DNA of 47,549 nucleotides from JAUSIF01 sp036556265 (GTDB lineage Bacteria; Pseudomonadota; Alphaproteobacteria; Rhizobiales; Xanthobacteraceae): NCBI GenBank assembly GCA_036556265.1, contig DATBJU010000171.1, forward strand, positions 1 to 47,549. The letters run 5' to 3'. Shown here piece after piece: positions 16,390-24,379 of the stretch. The position numbers and the translations under genes are program-made. A model generated the notes under the pieces. It made no database searches and was not told where the DNA came from. It worked only from the letters and a program-made list of their open reading frames with translations. Position 1 is the first letter of the stretch; each line of letters starts with the position of its first letter.

Positions 16390-17426
16390 TCACCGCTCTC
16401 CTGATCGAACAGCGGCATCTGCGCCGGATCGCGCTTGGGCTCGGCAAGGCCGAGGTGCTTGAACGCGTGCGACGTGAGCATGCGCCCGCGCGGCGTACGC
16501 TGGAGAAATCCCTGCTGCACGAGATACGGTTCGATGATCTCCTCGATCGCGTCACGCGGCTCGGAGAGCGCCGCCGCAAGCGTTTCGACGCCCACCGGCC
16601 CGCCGCCGTAGTTCAGCGCGATCACCGACAGGTAGCGCCGGTCCATGCCGTCGAGCCCGCCGCTATCCACCTCGAGCTGCACGAGCGCCCGATCAGCGGC
16701 CTTGGCGTCGATCGCGCTCTTCCCGTCGACGGAGGCGAAGTCGCGCACGCGCTTGAGCAGCCGGCCCGCGATACGCGGCGTGCCGCGCGCACGCCGTGCG
16801 ATCTCGCGCGCGCCGTCCGGCGAGATGCCGATCCCGAGCACGCGCGCAGCCCGCGTGACGATCGTCTCCAGTTCCTCCGGCGAATAGAATCCGAGCCGGA
16901 TCGGAATGCCGAAGCGCTCGCGCAGTGGCGTCGTCAGCAGACCCGAGCGCGTCGTCGCCCCAATCAGCGTGAAACGTGCGAGGTCGATCTTGACCGAACG
17001 CGCAGCCGGCCCCTCGCCGATAATGAGATCGAGCTGGTAGTCCTCCATCGCCGGATAGAGGATCTCCTCGATCGCCGGGTTGAGCCGATGGATCTCGTCG
17101 ATGAAGAGAACATCGCGATCCTCGAGATTGGTGAGAAGCGCCGCAAGATCGCCCGCCTTCGCAATCACCGGCCCGGACGTCGCGCGAAAGTTCACACCAA
17201 GCTCACGCGCCACGATCTGCGCGAGCGTCGTCTTGCCGAGCCCCGGCGGCCCGACGAGCAGAACGTGGTCGAGAGCCTCCTTGCGCGCTCGCGCGGCCTC
17301 GACAAACACCCTGAGATTGGCGCGCGCTTTCGCCTGACCGATGAACTCATCGAGCCGCTGCGGCCGTAGGCTGAGCTCGGCGGTATCGTCGTCGCGGCGT
17401 TCGGGGGTGACGAGGCGGGGCGGCAT
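16386..17426 (-). CDS. ruvB: Holliday junction branch-migration helicase RuvB
   Basis: This 346-residue AAA+ motor of the RuvABC resolvasome drives branch migration on DNA. It shows Walker A G-P-P-G-L-G-K-T near 59-66, Walker B L-F-I-D-E-I-H-R-L near 107-115, sensor G-A-T-T-R near 157, and a C-terminal winged helix ending Q-G-F-L-Q-R-T-P-R-G-R. The start is ATG 17426 (M-P-P-R-L-V-T-P-E-R); the open frame upstream overlaps the preceding membrane-protein gene. It is coupled to ybgC by a 4-base overlap. Confidence 0.98.
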   Translation of the reverse strand: MPPRLVTPERRDDDTAELSLRPQRLDEFIGQAKARANLRVFVEAARARKEALDHVLLVGPPGLGKTTLAQIVARELGVNFRATSGPVIAKAGDLAALLTNLEDRDVLFIDEIHRLNPAIEEILYPAMEDYQLDLIIGEGPAARSVKIDLARFTLIGATTRSGLLTTPLRERFGIPIRLGFYSPEELETIVTRAARVLGIGISPDGAREIARRARGTPRIAGRLLKRVRDFASVDGKSAIDAKAADRALVQLEVDSGGLDGMDRRYLSVIALNYGGGPVGVETLAAALSEPRDAIEEIIEPYLVQQGFLQRTPRGRMLTSHAFKHLGLAEPKRDPAQMPLFDQESGE

Positions 17427-17428
17427 CT

Positions 17429-17818
17429 CTAGCCTTTGCACATGCCGAACACCCGCAGCGCCCGGGCGATCCCTGCGCACGCGAGCGTCGAGAGCGTAAC
17501 AATGATCGGATACTCGAAATTCAACCCGCGGAACCAGAACGTCATCAAGTAACTGACCACGGCAGCCAGTACAGCCGACGCAAGCGCCGCCTCTATCCAC
17601 GAATTCCGCAGGGGATAGACCATCGCGACCGTCAAGCCGGCGGCGCCAAAGATGAGCGCCGTGTTGAGCAGAATGCTGATGAAAAGAATCAGTCCATCGA
17701 GCGTCCGCTCCTCGTCCGGGGTAGCGAGCGGGCCGTCGAGCACGAGACGATAGCCGACCATCGCCACGATCGTGCCGACAAAGGCATAGAAGATCACGAA
17801 CAGCGCCGCGCGCGTCAT
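17429..17818 (-). CDS. Four-helix membrane protein of unknown function between ruvA and ruvB
   Basis: I do not recognise this 129-residue protein. It has four likely transmembrane segments (about 5-25, 43-66, 75-95 and 103-120) and a late Cys near the end. Its ATG overlaps the ruvA stop (ATGA), and its stop is 2 bases before the ruvB start, so it is embedded in the ruv operon and should be co-translated with it. Nothing links it chemically to recombination. Codon use resembles its neighbours, which argues against a chance frame. Confidence 0.82.
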   Translation of the reverse strand: MTRAALFVIFYAFVGTIVAMVGYRLVLDGPLATPDEERTLDGLILFISILLNTALIFGAAGLTVAMVYPLRNSWIEAALASAVLAAVVSYLMTFWFRGLNFEYPIIVTLSTLACAGIARALRVFGMCKG

Positions 17819-18432
17819 TTCGCGAGCTCCTTCAGGCCGAGCCGGATCAGCGACGGCGTTGTCGCCCCCTCGCCCGCCGCGCGCACCGCCGCGGCAATTG
17901 CCGCACTTGCCTGGATCTCTCCGTAGCCCAGATTTACGAGCGCCGACACCGCGTCGGCTACCGGCTGTGGCGCGCGCTTTTCGGCGACCTCACCGGAGAG
18001 CCGCACCACCGCCGGATCTACGCTCGCAAACTGGGGCGCCTTGTCCTTCAACTCCGTCACGATCCGCTGCGCGAGCTTCGTGCCGACGCCCGGCGTACGC
18101 GCAACCGTTGCCTTGTCCCCAAGCGCGATCGCGTTCGCAATTTCTGCGATCTTCAACGTCGAGAGCACGGCGAGCGCGACCTTGGCGCCCACGCCTTGCA
18201 CTTCCGTGAGCAGCTTGAACCATTCGCGCTCGAGGTCCGTCGCAAAGCCATAGAGCCGAATCTGATCTTCGCGCACCCAGGTTTCGATCGCGAGCGTCGC
18301 CGCCTCGCCCGCCGGCGGCAGCGCCTGCAATGTGCGCGCCGAGCAGTGGACGAGGTAACCGACCCCGTGCACGTCGAGAAGGACGGTGTCCTCCCCGTAG
18401 GCGTCGATCACGCCGCGCAGCTTGCCGATCAT
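17815..18432 (-). CDS. ruvA: Holliday junction DNA-binding protein RuvA
   Basis: This 205-residue protein recognises the four-way junction and recruits RuvB. It has the N-terminal OB fold beginning M-I-G-K-L-R-G-V-I-D, two helix-hairpin-helix motifs (V-Q-G-V-G-A-K-V-A-L near 73 and T-P-G-V-G-T-K-L-A-Q-R-I near 108), and a C-terminal RuvB-binding domain (D-A-V-S-A-L-V-N-L-G-Y onward). The start is ATG 18432; the upstream in-frame region lies in the ruvC gap and palindrome. The G-rich right arm of that palindrome provides its ribosome binding site. Confidence 0.98.
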   Translation of the reverse strand: MIGKLRGVIDAYGEDTVLLDVHGVGYLVHCSARTLQALPPAGEAATLAIETWVREDQIRLYGFATDLEREWFKLLTEVQGVGAKVALAVLSTLKIAEIANAIALGDKATVARTPGVGTKLAQRIVTELKDKAPQFASVDPAVVRLSGEVAEKRAPQPVADAVSALVNLGYGEIQASAAIAAAVRAAGEGATTPSLIRLGLKELAK

Positions 18433-18450
18433 GGCCTGACTCTTTTTTCT

Positions 18451-18474
18451 CCCTCCCCCGCATGCGGGGGAGGG
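18451..18474. repeat. Perfect 24-bp palindrome in the ruvC-ruvA gap
   Basis: CCCTCCCCCGCA is followed at once by its reverse complement TGCGGGGGAGGG. On the transcribed (minus) strand GGGGGAGGG and then GAGAAAAAAGAG precede the ruvA ATG by about 20 bases. The CCCTCCCC...GGGGAGGG core recurs at 32761-32782 before suhB. Confidence 0.85.
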
Positions 18475-18487
18475 ATAAGAAAGTGTC

Positions 18488-19003
18488 TCATCGCCCGCTC
18501 CCCGCCGCGAGCCGCACCGCAGGCGCGCTGCGGTGATGCGCGTGACATACGGCGACCGCGAGCGCGTCGCAGGCATCCTCGGTCGCGGGATCGGCCTTGG
18601 GCAAGAGCACGCCGATCATCATTCGCACCTGCATTTTTTCCGCCCGTCCTGCGCCGACGATCGACTTCTTCACGAGGTTCGGCGCGTATTCGGCAACCGC
18701 AAGCCCGGCCTGCGCCGGTACGAGAAGTGCAATGCCGCGCGCTTGCCCGAGCTTGAGTGCGCCGCGGCTGTCCGCGTTCACGAAGGTCTCCTCCACCGCG
18801 GCCTCGGCTGGAGCATAGCGCGCAAGCACCGCGGCGAGACCTTCGTGCAGCGCGGCGAGCCGTGCCGCGAGTTCCGCCTTTTCGCTCGTCTCGACCGTGC
18901 CGCACGCGACGAATGACAGCGCGTTGCCGGCGCTTTCAATCACGCCCCAGCCGGTGCGCCGAAGGCCGGGGTCGAGACCGAGAATGCGAATCGGGCGCGC
19001 CAT
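18488..19003 (-). CDS. ruvC: Holliday junction resolvase RuvC
   Basis: This 171-residue RNase-H-fold endonuclease cuts Holliday junctions. Its acidic active site is complete: G-L-D-P-G near residue 11, E-E-T near 72, and D-A-C-D near 143-146. The length is normal. It heads the ruvC-ruvA-X-ruvB-ybgC operon; the usual upstream neighbour yebC is about 1.9 kb away here, separated by two transporter genes. Confidence 0.98.
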   Translation of the reverse strand: MARPIRILGLDPGLRRTGWGVIESAGNALSFVACGTVETSEKAELAARLAALHEGLAAVLARYAPAEAAVEETFVNADSRGALKLGQARGIALLVPAQAGLAVAEYAPNLVKKSIVGAGRAEKMQVRMMIGVLLPKADPATEDACDALAVAVCHAHHRSAPAVRLAAGSGR

Positions 19004-19036
19004 GCCCGGACAAATTAGCCCGGAAGGCGCCGGGCG

Positions 19037-19933
19037 TCAGGCGGCCGCGGACTTGCGCAGTGACATGGCACCGCTGGCCAGCGCCACCCCGATACTGGTC
19101 GCCACGATACCGACAACCGCCGCCATGTCCGGCGCTTCGCCGAGGACGGGGATCGCGATCACGGCGGCCATGCCCGGCGCGAGTGCCGCGAAAGCTGCAG
19201 CCTTGGACGCACCGAGCCGGGCCACCGCGATGCCATAGGCGACGAGGCCCAGAATCCCGGAGAACACGCCCTGGATCACGGTCTGCGCGGCGATCTCCCA
19301 ACCATGGCCCGCGCGCCATGCTTCGGCCAAAGGCGGCATACCGAACGGCAGTAGCATCAGCGTGGACCAAAAGCCGATCAGCGCAGCCGCTTCGAACGGT
19401 CCGAGACGGCTGCGACGAAATGCGATCGTGTAGATAGCCCAAAGAAAGGCGCCGACCAGCACGAGCCCGTGCCCGCGCCAGGCTCCGCTGGAGAAATCGA
19501 ACACGCCGCGACCCGCGATCGCGACGATACCAGCAACGATAAGCGCGTAGCCGATCAGCCGCTCCGGCCCGATGCGTTCGCGATCCACCAGAACGGCTAG
19601 CAAGGCTGCAAATAACGGCATGGTGCCGGGCAAGAGCGGACCGATATCGGCCGCCGGCGCGAACTTCATGCCGGTCGCCACGACAATGAAGAACGGCGCG
19701 CCGGCGCCGAGCACGCAAAGTGCCACAAGCCCGCGAATCCCCTGCGGCGCGAGTCCAGTGCGCAGCCACACCGGCGCGAACAACAACGCCGGAACGATCA
19801 TCCGCAGCAAGCCGACGGCCTCCGGCGGAAGCGTGCCGGTCACCGCATGGCGTGTACCCACGATCCAGGCGGCCCAGATCGACACCGCGAAAATCGCGGC
19901 ACCGCTTCCGATCAAGGTGTTGTGTCGGTCCAC
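19037..19933 (-). CDS. EamA/DMT family transporter
   Basis: This protein of about 298 residues has ten hydrophobic helices in two EamA repeats (A-A-I-F-A-V-S-I-W-A-A-W-I-V-G-T-R at the start and G-L-V-L-V-G-A-F-L-W-A-I-Y-T-I in the middle). It is probably an exporter of a small metabolite; the substrate cannot be inferred. The start is uncertain: GTG 19933 is placed by the beginning of the first repeat, and no good ribosome binding site is visible. The frame upstream runs into the divergent TSUP gene and looks non-coding. Confidence 0.85.
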   Translation of the reverse strand: MDRHNTLIGSGAAIFAVSIWAAWIVGTRHAVTGTLPPEAVGLLRMIVPALLFAPVWLRTGLAPQGIRGLVALCVLGAGAPFFIVVATGMKFAPAADIGPLLPGTMPLFAALLAVLVDRERIGPERLIGYALIVAGIVAIAGRGVFDFSSGAWRGHGLVLVGAFLWAIYTIAFRRSRLGPFEAAALIGFWSTLMLLPFGMPPLAEAWRAGHGWEIAAQTVIQGVFSGILGLVAYGIAVARLGASKAAAFAALAPGMAAVIAIPVLGEAPDMAAVVGIVATSIGVALASGAMSLRKSAAA

Positions 19934-20084
19934 GGGAGGATCACGGGTTGCACACGGGCAGCCGTGATACCCCGCTGACCGCTCCGCGCATAGGACGATC
20001 GATGCATGGGTCGGATGCGCGAAAAGCCGTCGCGATCGACGGCCGCAATTGCTACAGAGACTGGCCCACCGGTTCTTCCAAGCG

Positions 20085-20861
20085 ATGGATCTCCCCGACA
20101 GTTCGCACTTTTCCGCGGTGATCGACGATCCGCGATTCGTGGCCGCGATCGCTGTCACCGTCCTTTGCGGCATTGTGCGCGGCTTTTCCGGTTTCGGATC
20201 TGCGCTGATCTACATTCCCCTTGTGAGCGCGATCTACGAACCGCGCGCGGCAGCCGCCTCGTTCCTGCTGATCGACTTCTTCTGCACGATTCCGTTTGCC
20301 GTGCGTCTCTATTCCATCAGCAGCAAGAAGGAGATTTGGCCGCTCACCTTCGCCGCCGCCCTGACAATTCCGCTCGGCGCACTCCTTCTACGCGTGGTCG
20401 ATCCGGTTCCGCTGCGTTGGGCGATCGCCGCAATCATTCTTGCGCTCGTCGCAGTGCTCGTCTCGGGATGGCGTTTGCGCGGCGCAGCCTCCTTGCCGCT
20501 CACGATCGGCGTCGGTCTCGTGTCCGGCGTCTCCGGTGGAGCGACGCAGCTCGTCGGTCCGTTTGCGATCGTCTATTGGCTCGGCAGCGCGAGCAGCGCC
20601 GCCGTGGTCCGCGCGAATCTTGTCGTCTTCTTCGCGCTCTCAGGCGCGATCCTGTGCGTCACGTATTATTGGCAAGGACTGTTTCCGACTGAGATTGTCG
20701 TGCTTTCACTCGTGCTCGCAGCGCCTTACGTAGCGTCGCTCTTCGCCGGCTCGTACTTTTTCAAGGGCTCATCGGAGACGCTCTACCGCCGCGTCGCCTA
20801 TGCGATCGTCGCCGCAGCGGCGCTGATCAGCTTGCCGGTGTTCGATGGATTGATTCGCTAG
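20085..20861 (+). CDS. TSUP (TauE/SafE-type) membrane transporter
   Basis: This protein of about 258 residues has about eight transmembrane segments and the family motif G-I-V-R-G-F-S-G-F-G-S-A-L near residue 30, repeated as G-L-V-S-G-V-S-G-G-A-T-Q-L near 155. TSUP proteins move sulfite, sulfoacetate or other organic anions. ATG 20085 is preferred; ATG 20049 is in frame. It is divergent from the EamA gene (gap of about 150 bases) and converges on yebC. Confidence 0.87.
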   Translation: MDLPDSSHFSAVIDDPRFVAAIAVTVLCGIVRGFSGFGSALIYIPLVSAIYEPRAAAASFLLIDFFCTIPFAVRLYSISSKKEIWPLTFAAALTIPLGALLLRVVDPVPLRWAIAAIILALVAVLVSGWRLRGAASLPLTIGVGLVSGVSGGATQLVGPFAIVYWLGSASSAAVVRANLVVFFALSGAILCVTYYWQGLFPTEIVVLSLVLAAPYVASLFAGSYFFKGSSETLYRRVAYAIVAAAALISLPVFDGLIR

Positions 20862-20869
20862 TTACGCGA

Positions 20870-21616
20870 TTACGCGCTCATCCTGGCGATCAGTGCGTCG
20901 GATATCTCGAAGTTTGCGTAGACGTTCTGCACGTCATCGCTGTCCTCGAGCGTCTCGATCAGCTTGAGAATCTTCTCGCCCGATTCATCATCGACGGCAA
21001 CGGTGTTCTGTGGCCGCCACACAAGTCCTGCCTTGCGCGGCTCGCCGAACTTCGCCTCCAGCTTGCGCGCCACTTCTTGGAAATTCTCGGCCGCGGCGAC
21101 GATTTCATGGCCGCTCGCCGTAGAACTCACGTCCTCCGCACCTGCTTCAATCGCCGCCTCCAGCATTGCGTCGCCGCTCGCCTTGCCGCTGTCGTATTCG
21201 ATGACGCCGACGCGGTTGAACATGAAGGACACGGCGCCCGTTTCCGCGAGACTGCCGCCGTGCCTGGTGAAGAACGAGCGCACCTCCGAAGCCGTCCGAT
21301 TGCGGTTGTCGGTCAGCGCCTCGACGATGATCGCGACCCCGCCCGGCCCGTAGCCCTCGTAACGGATCTCATCGTAATTCGCTGCGTCGCCGCCCTGCGC
21401 CTTCTTTATCGCCCGCTCGATATTGTCCTTCGGCATGTTTTCCGCGCGCGCGGCCAGAATCGCCGCGCGCAGACGCGGATTGTGATCAGGGTCAGGCAGG
21501 CCCAACTTCGCCGATACCGTCACCTCGCGCGCGAGCTTGGAAAACAGCTTCGAACGGGCCGCGTCGGCGCGGCCCTTCTTGTGCATGATGTTCTTGAATT
21601 GAGAATGGCCAGCCAT
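20870..21616 (-). CDS. yebC: YebC/PmpR family regulator
   Basis: This 248-residue protein begins with the invariant M-A-G-H-S-Q-F-K-N-I-M-H-K-K-G and contains A-R-A-E-N-M-P-K-D-N-I-E-R-A-I and Y-E-G-Y-G-P-G-G-V-A-I-I-V. YebC family members act as DNA-binding regulators or as translation factors that relieve stalling at proline-rich stretches; the long YebC-I type seen here cannot be resolved further from sequence. It is normally next to ruvC. Confidence 0.97.
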   Translation of the reverse strand: MAGHSQFKNIMHKKGRADAARSKLFSKLAREVTVSAKLGLPDPDHNPRLRAAILAARAENMPKDNIERAIKKAQGGDAANYDEIRYEGYGPGGVAIIVEALTDNRNRTASEVRSFFTRHGGSLAETGAVSFMFNRVGVIEYDSGKASGDAMLEAAIEAGAEDVSSTASGHEIVAAAENFQEVARKLEAKFGEPRKAGLVWRPQNTVAVDDESGEKILKLIETLEDSDDVQNVYANFEISDALIARMSA

Positions 21617-21670
21617 CTTGCCTCCGGAAGCAGGCGCGCCGTTATATAGGTCGGCGCTTTTCCTCTGTCA

Positions 21671-22492
21671 TCACTCCCAGAAGACAGGCCGCGTTTCCGA
21701 GAGCACTGCGCCGAGACGGACCGGCGCTGCGCGTGTTGCCAGGCCGGTGGTGTCGTCGATCTCCAGGGCGAGCCCGGAAAGCATCGCCGGACCGGTCGCC
21801 GCCTCGAAGCGCCCCGACGGAAGCCGCGTAAGGAACCTTCGCATCGGCTCGTCCTTTGCCATGCCGATCACGCTGTCGTAGTCGCCGCACATGCCAACGT
21901 CGGTCATGAACGCCGTGCCGCCGCTGAGCACGCGCGCGTCCGCCGTCGGCACATGGGTATGGGTTCCGATCACCAGGCTGACCCGGCCGTCGAGAAAATG
22001 TCCCATCGACTGCTTCTCGCTGGTCGTTTCCGCATGCATGTCGACCACGATCGCATCGCACCCCTGGCGCAGCGGAAACGCCGCGAGTTCCTGCTCGATT
22101 GCGGTGAACGGATCGTCGAGCGGATCCATGAAGATGCGTCCCATGAGGTTGACGACGAGGACGCGTGCTCCATTCTTCGCCGGCGCGATCACCGATCCGC
22201 GGCCCGGTGTGCCGGCCGGATAGTTGAGTGGGCGGATCAGGTGTGGCGCACGCTCGATGAAGACGAGCGCCTCACGTTGGTCCCACGCGTGGTTGCCGAG
22301 CGAGATCACGTCGGCGCCCGCGTCCACAAGCTCTTCGTAGATCGCTTCGGTGATGCCGAAGCCGCCGGCCGCGTTTTCGCCGTTGACGACGACGAAATCG
22401 AGTTTCCAGTGCTCGCGCAGGCGCGGAAGCCGCTCGGCCACGATTGTCCTTCCCGAACGTCCAACCACATCGCCAAGGAAAAGAAGACGCAT
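21671..22492 (-). CDS. TIGR00282/YmdB-like metallophosphoesterase
   Basis: This 273-residue calcineurin-like phosphoesterase has the metal-binding motifs L-F-L-G-D-V-V-G at the N-terminus, V-N-G-E-N-A-A-G-G near 38, L-G-N-H-A-W-D near 65 and G-T-H-T-H-V-P-T near 175. YmdB-type enzymes hydrolyse 2',3'-cyclic nucleotides or cyclic dinucleotides. It lies 4 bases after the 5-formyl-THF cyclo-ligase gene and is probably co-transcribed with it. Confidence 0.93.
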   Translation of the reverse strand: MRLLFLGDVVGRSGRTIVAERLPRLREHWKLDFVVVNGENAAGGFGITEAIYEELVDAGADVISLGNHAWDQREALVFIERAPHLIRPLNYPAGTPGRGSVIAPAKNGARVLVVNLMGRIFMDPLDDPFTAIEQELAAFPLRQGCDAIVVDMHAETTSEKQSMGHFLDGRVSLVIGTHTHVPTADARVLSGGTAFMTDVGMCGDYDSVIGMAKDEPMRRFLTRLPSGRFEAATGPAMLSGLALEIDDTTGLATRAAPVRLGAVLSETRPVFWE

Positions 22493-22496
22493 CCGA

Positions 22497-23087
22497 TCAC
22501 GCTCCGCGGCAATCGATCACTTCCCGCTCCGTTAGCACGAGATCGAGCCGCGCGTCGTGGGGGAGGGCCGGCACCTCGTCGATCTCCTGCGCCGCATAGG
22601 CGAGGCCGATGGCAATGATCGGCTTGCTTGCACGCAGACCGTTGATCGTCCGATCGTAGTAGCCGGCGCCGTAACCGATGCGAAATCCGCGCCGATCGAA
22701 TGCTGCGAGTGGGACGATCATGACGTCTGGTTCGAGTTCCGGCGCGTTCGCGTCGGGCTCGCGAATGCTCCACTGCCCGGACACGAGTCGGTCGCCCACC
22801 GACCATGCGCGCAGGGAAAGCGCCCTGCCCCGTCCGACGATCGCCGGCAGCGCGAGTCGCGCGCCGGCCTCCGCGTAGCGGCGCATCAGCGGAACCGGAT
22901 TGATCTCGCTCTTGATCGGCATGTAGCCGGAAACAATCATGCCGGCGCGCGCCGCGACTGGCAGCGCGCGCGCGCAGATCGCCTCCGCCGCGGCCGCGCG
23001 CGTGTCCGGCGCGAGCGCGTCACGACGCCGAAGCGCCTCTGCGCGCAACGCAGCCTTCTTCGCGACGATCGCGGCGATGGAGTCCAT
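22497..23087 (-). CDS. fau: 5-formyltetrahydrofolate cyclo-ligase
   Basis: This 196-residue enzyme converts 5-formyl-THF to 5,10-methenyl-THF with ATP, returning the stored folate to the one-carbon pool. It has the family motif G-Y-G-A-G-Y-Y-D-R near 143 and the early K-K-A-L-R...R-R-D-A-L. It is encoded directly downstream of 6S RNA, the same order as zapA-ssrS-ygfA in other proteobacteria. Confidence 0.95.
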   Translation of the reverse strand: MDSIAAIVAKKAALRAEALRRRDALAPDTRAAAAEAICARALPVAARAGMIVSGYMPIKSEINPVPLMRRYAEAGARLALPAIVGRGRALSLRAWSVGDRLVSGQWSIREPDANAPELEPDVMIVPLAAFDRRGFRIGYGAGYYDRTINGLRASKPIIAIGLAYAAQEIDEVPALPHDARLDLVLTEREVIDCRGA

Positions 23088-23114
23088 CCGATCTGGATGC
23101 TGATGAGAACGAGT

Positions 23115-23271
23115 GCGGGGCCGCGATGGCCGTTGGAGACAGCGATCCCGGGAAACCTACGAAGTAGGTGGGCGCCGTATGTCCAAGCCCACGGGCGAGG
23201 ACAGGCACAGCTCCCGTTGGGATCGATAAGGCCCCGGGGAATTGGTCTCCTGACGCGCCTCACAGCTCCGC
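23115..23271 (-). ncRNA. ssrS: 6S RNA
   Basis: The region lies between zapA and the cyclo-ligase gene on their strand, the classic 6S RNA locus. On the minus strand GCGGAGC (23271-23265) can pair with GCCCCGC (23121-23115), and GGAGAC (23250-23245) with GTCTCC (23140-23135), closing a long irregular rod. Inside are CCCCGGGG, CGATCCCAACGGGAG, the hairpin ACCTAC-TTC-GTAGGT and TTCCCGGGATCG, giving the central-bubble layout by which 6S RNA mimics an open promoter and sequesters sigma-70 RNA polymerase. The length of about 157 nt is typical of alphaproteobacteria. Exact ends are estimated. Confidence 0.85.
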
Positions 23272-23325
23272 GCGAGCAATCTAGGCGCGCCGACTCAACT
23301 TGTCACCTGAGCCAAAAATCTCCTC

Positions 23326-23416
23326 ATGGCCGGGCGAAAGGCGCCAACGGGTCCGCGCGAAGCGCGGCCCGATGACAGGCTCCGCGCCGTATTCTCGCGC
23401 CTGGAGACCCGGCCAT
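23326..23416. repeat. Nested palindromic repeat between zapA and 6S RNA
   Basis: ATGGCCGGG (23326-23334) pairs with CCCGGCCAT (23408-23416) around an inner hairpin CCGCGC-GAA-GCGCGG (23353-23367). A further pair, ATCCAG (23415-23420) and CTGGAT (23440-23445), follows. It resembles dispersed GC-rich palindromic elements of related genomes. The whole 421-base gap 23088-23508 holds only this repeat, 6S RNA and their promoters; I see no gene. Confidence 0.6.
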
Positions 23417-23508
23417 CCAGAGCCGGCGGTTCAGCCGTGCTGGATGCGCGGGTGATCCTTGCGTTTAACCCGGGGACGCGCGTGAGGAACGAGAGATGAC
23501 AAGCGAGT

Positions 23509-23892
23509 TCAACCCAGCGCGATGTTCGGACCGGGACGTCCGTTCAGACTGTGCGCGAGCTGCTCGATGCGGTCTGCCGCGTTCTCGATCATCTCGGCGA
23601 TCACACGCTCGTTTGCCTCGGCGCGGTCACCGATCGCCATGCGTGCTTCCTTCAGGCTTTCGATTTCCTGTTCGCCCGACTTGATGCGCCGCCGCGCTTC
23701 GGAGAGCTCGTCGGCGACGACGAGCGCGGCCATCACGGTGAGGCGCGTATCGCCGATCTCGCCGAACGATTCCCGCAGCTTGCCGATGCGCGCGTCGAGT
23801 TCGCGCGCAAGGCGGGCCAAGTGATCTTCCTGCCCGTCATCGCACGCCATGCGATAGACCCGGCCATTGATGGTGACGCTTACCTGGGCCAT
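23509..23892 (-). CDS. zapA: Cell division protein ZapA
   Basis: ZapA cross-links and stabilises FtsZ filaments at mid-cell. This 127-residue protein has the N-terminal beta-hairpin M-A-Q-V-S-V-T-I-N-G-R-V-Y-R-M-A-C, the D-x-x-L-A-R-L-A-x-E-L-D segment, and a long C-terminal coiled coil. Its start is 3 bases after the DUF4164 stop. Confidence 0.95.
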   Translation of the reverse strand: MAQVSVTINGRVYRMACDDGQEDHLARLARELDARIGKLRESFGEIGDTRLTVMAALVVADELSEARRRIKSGEQEIESLKEARMAIGDRAEANERVIAEMIENAADRIEQLAHSLNGRPGPNIALG

Positions 23893-23895
23893 CGC

Positions 23896-24186
23896 TCAGC
23901 GCTCCTGCGCCGCGAGTACGGTGCGGATCGAGTCAACGGCGCGCTCGAGCCGGCGCGAGACTTCGCGATTGGCGGATTCAAGATCGACGGAACGTGCGCG
24001 CACGTGGTCGAGCTCGGCCGCGAGCTTGGAGCGGTCGCTGCCGAATGCCTGCAGCTGCGCCTCCAGGGCATCGCGCTGGCGATCTTCTTCGTGCCGACGA
24101 TGAACCGCAGCCTCGAGCGTGTCGATGGCTGTACTCATTCGACGGGTGGCCCGGTCGAGCGGAGACTCGTCCCCATTTTGCCGCAT
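23896..24186 (-). CDS. DUF4164 coiled-coil protein
   Basis: This 96-residue, almost wholly helical protein has heptads running from L-D-R-A-T-R-R-M through L-E-A-Q-L-Q-A-F and L-E-S-A-N-R-E-V-S-R-R-L. It matches DUF4164, a family found next to zapA in Hyphomicrobiales. By context it may assist ZapA/FtsZ, but no function is established. ATG 24186 with GGTGAG 7 bases upstream is preferred over GTG 24198. Confidence 0.85.
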   Translation of the reverse strand: MRQNGDESPLDRATRRMSTAIDTLEAAVHRRHEEDRQRDALEAQLQAFGSDRSKLAAELDHVRARSVDLESANREVSRRLERAVDSIRTVLAAQER

Positions 24187-24256
24187 CGCGAATCTCACCG
24201 ACAGATTCGACAGTAAAGCTGCGACGGGGCGCCGCCGTCAACTTCCAGTCGCGGCG

Positions 24257-24285
24257 TTGAACCGGGGGGTAGCAGGTGTTATCTG
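24257..24285 (+). promoter_or_regulatory. Predicted sigma-70 promoter of tkt
   Basis: TTGAAC (24257-24262), 17 bases, TATCTG (24280-24285), in the gap between the divergent DUF4164 and tkt genes. It would give a leader of roughly 85-90 bases. A GC-rich inverted repeat follows at about 24288-24307. Confidence 0.45.
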
Positions 24286-24379
24286 TCCCGCCCGTTCGGA
24301 CGGCGGGTCGCGGAACAGCACCCGCGACTCATGCTAGAGCATCCGTCCGCCGATCCACGGCCAGCACGAGACCAAGAGC

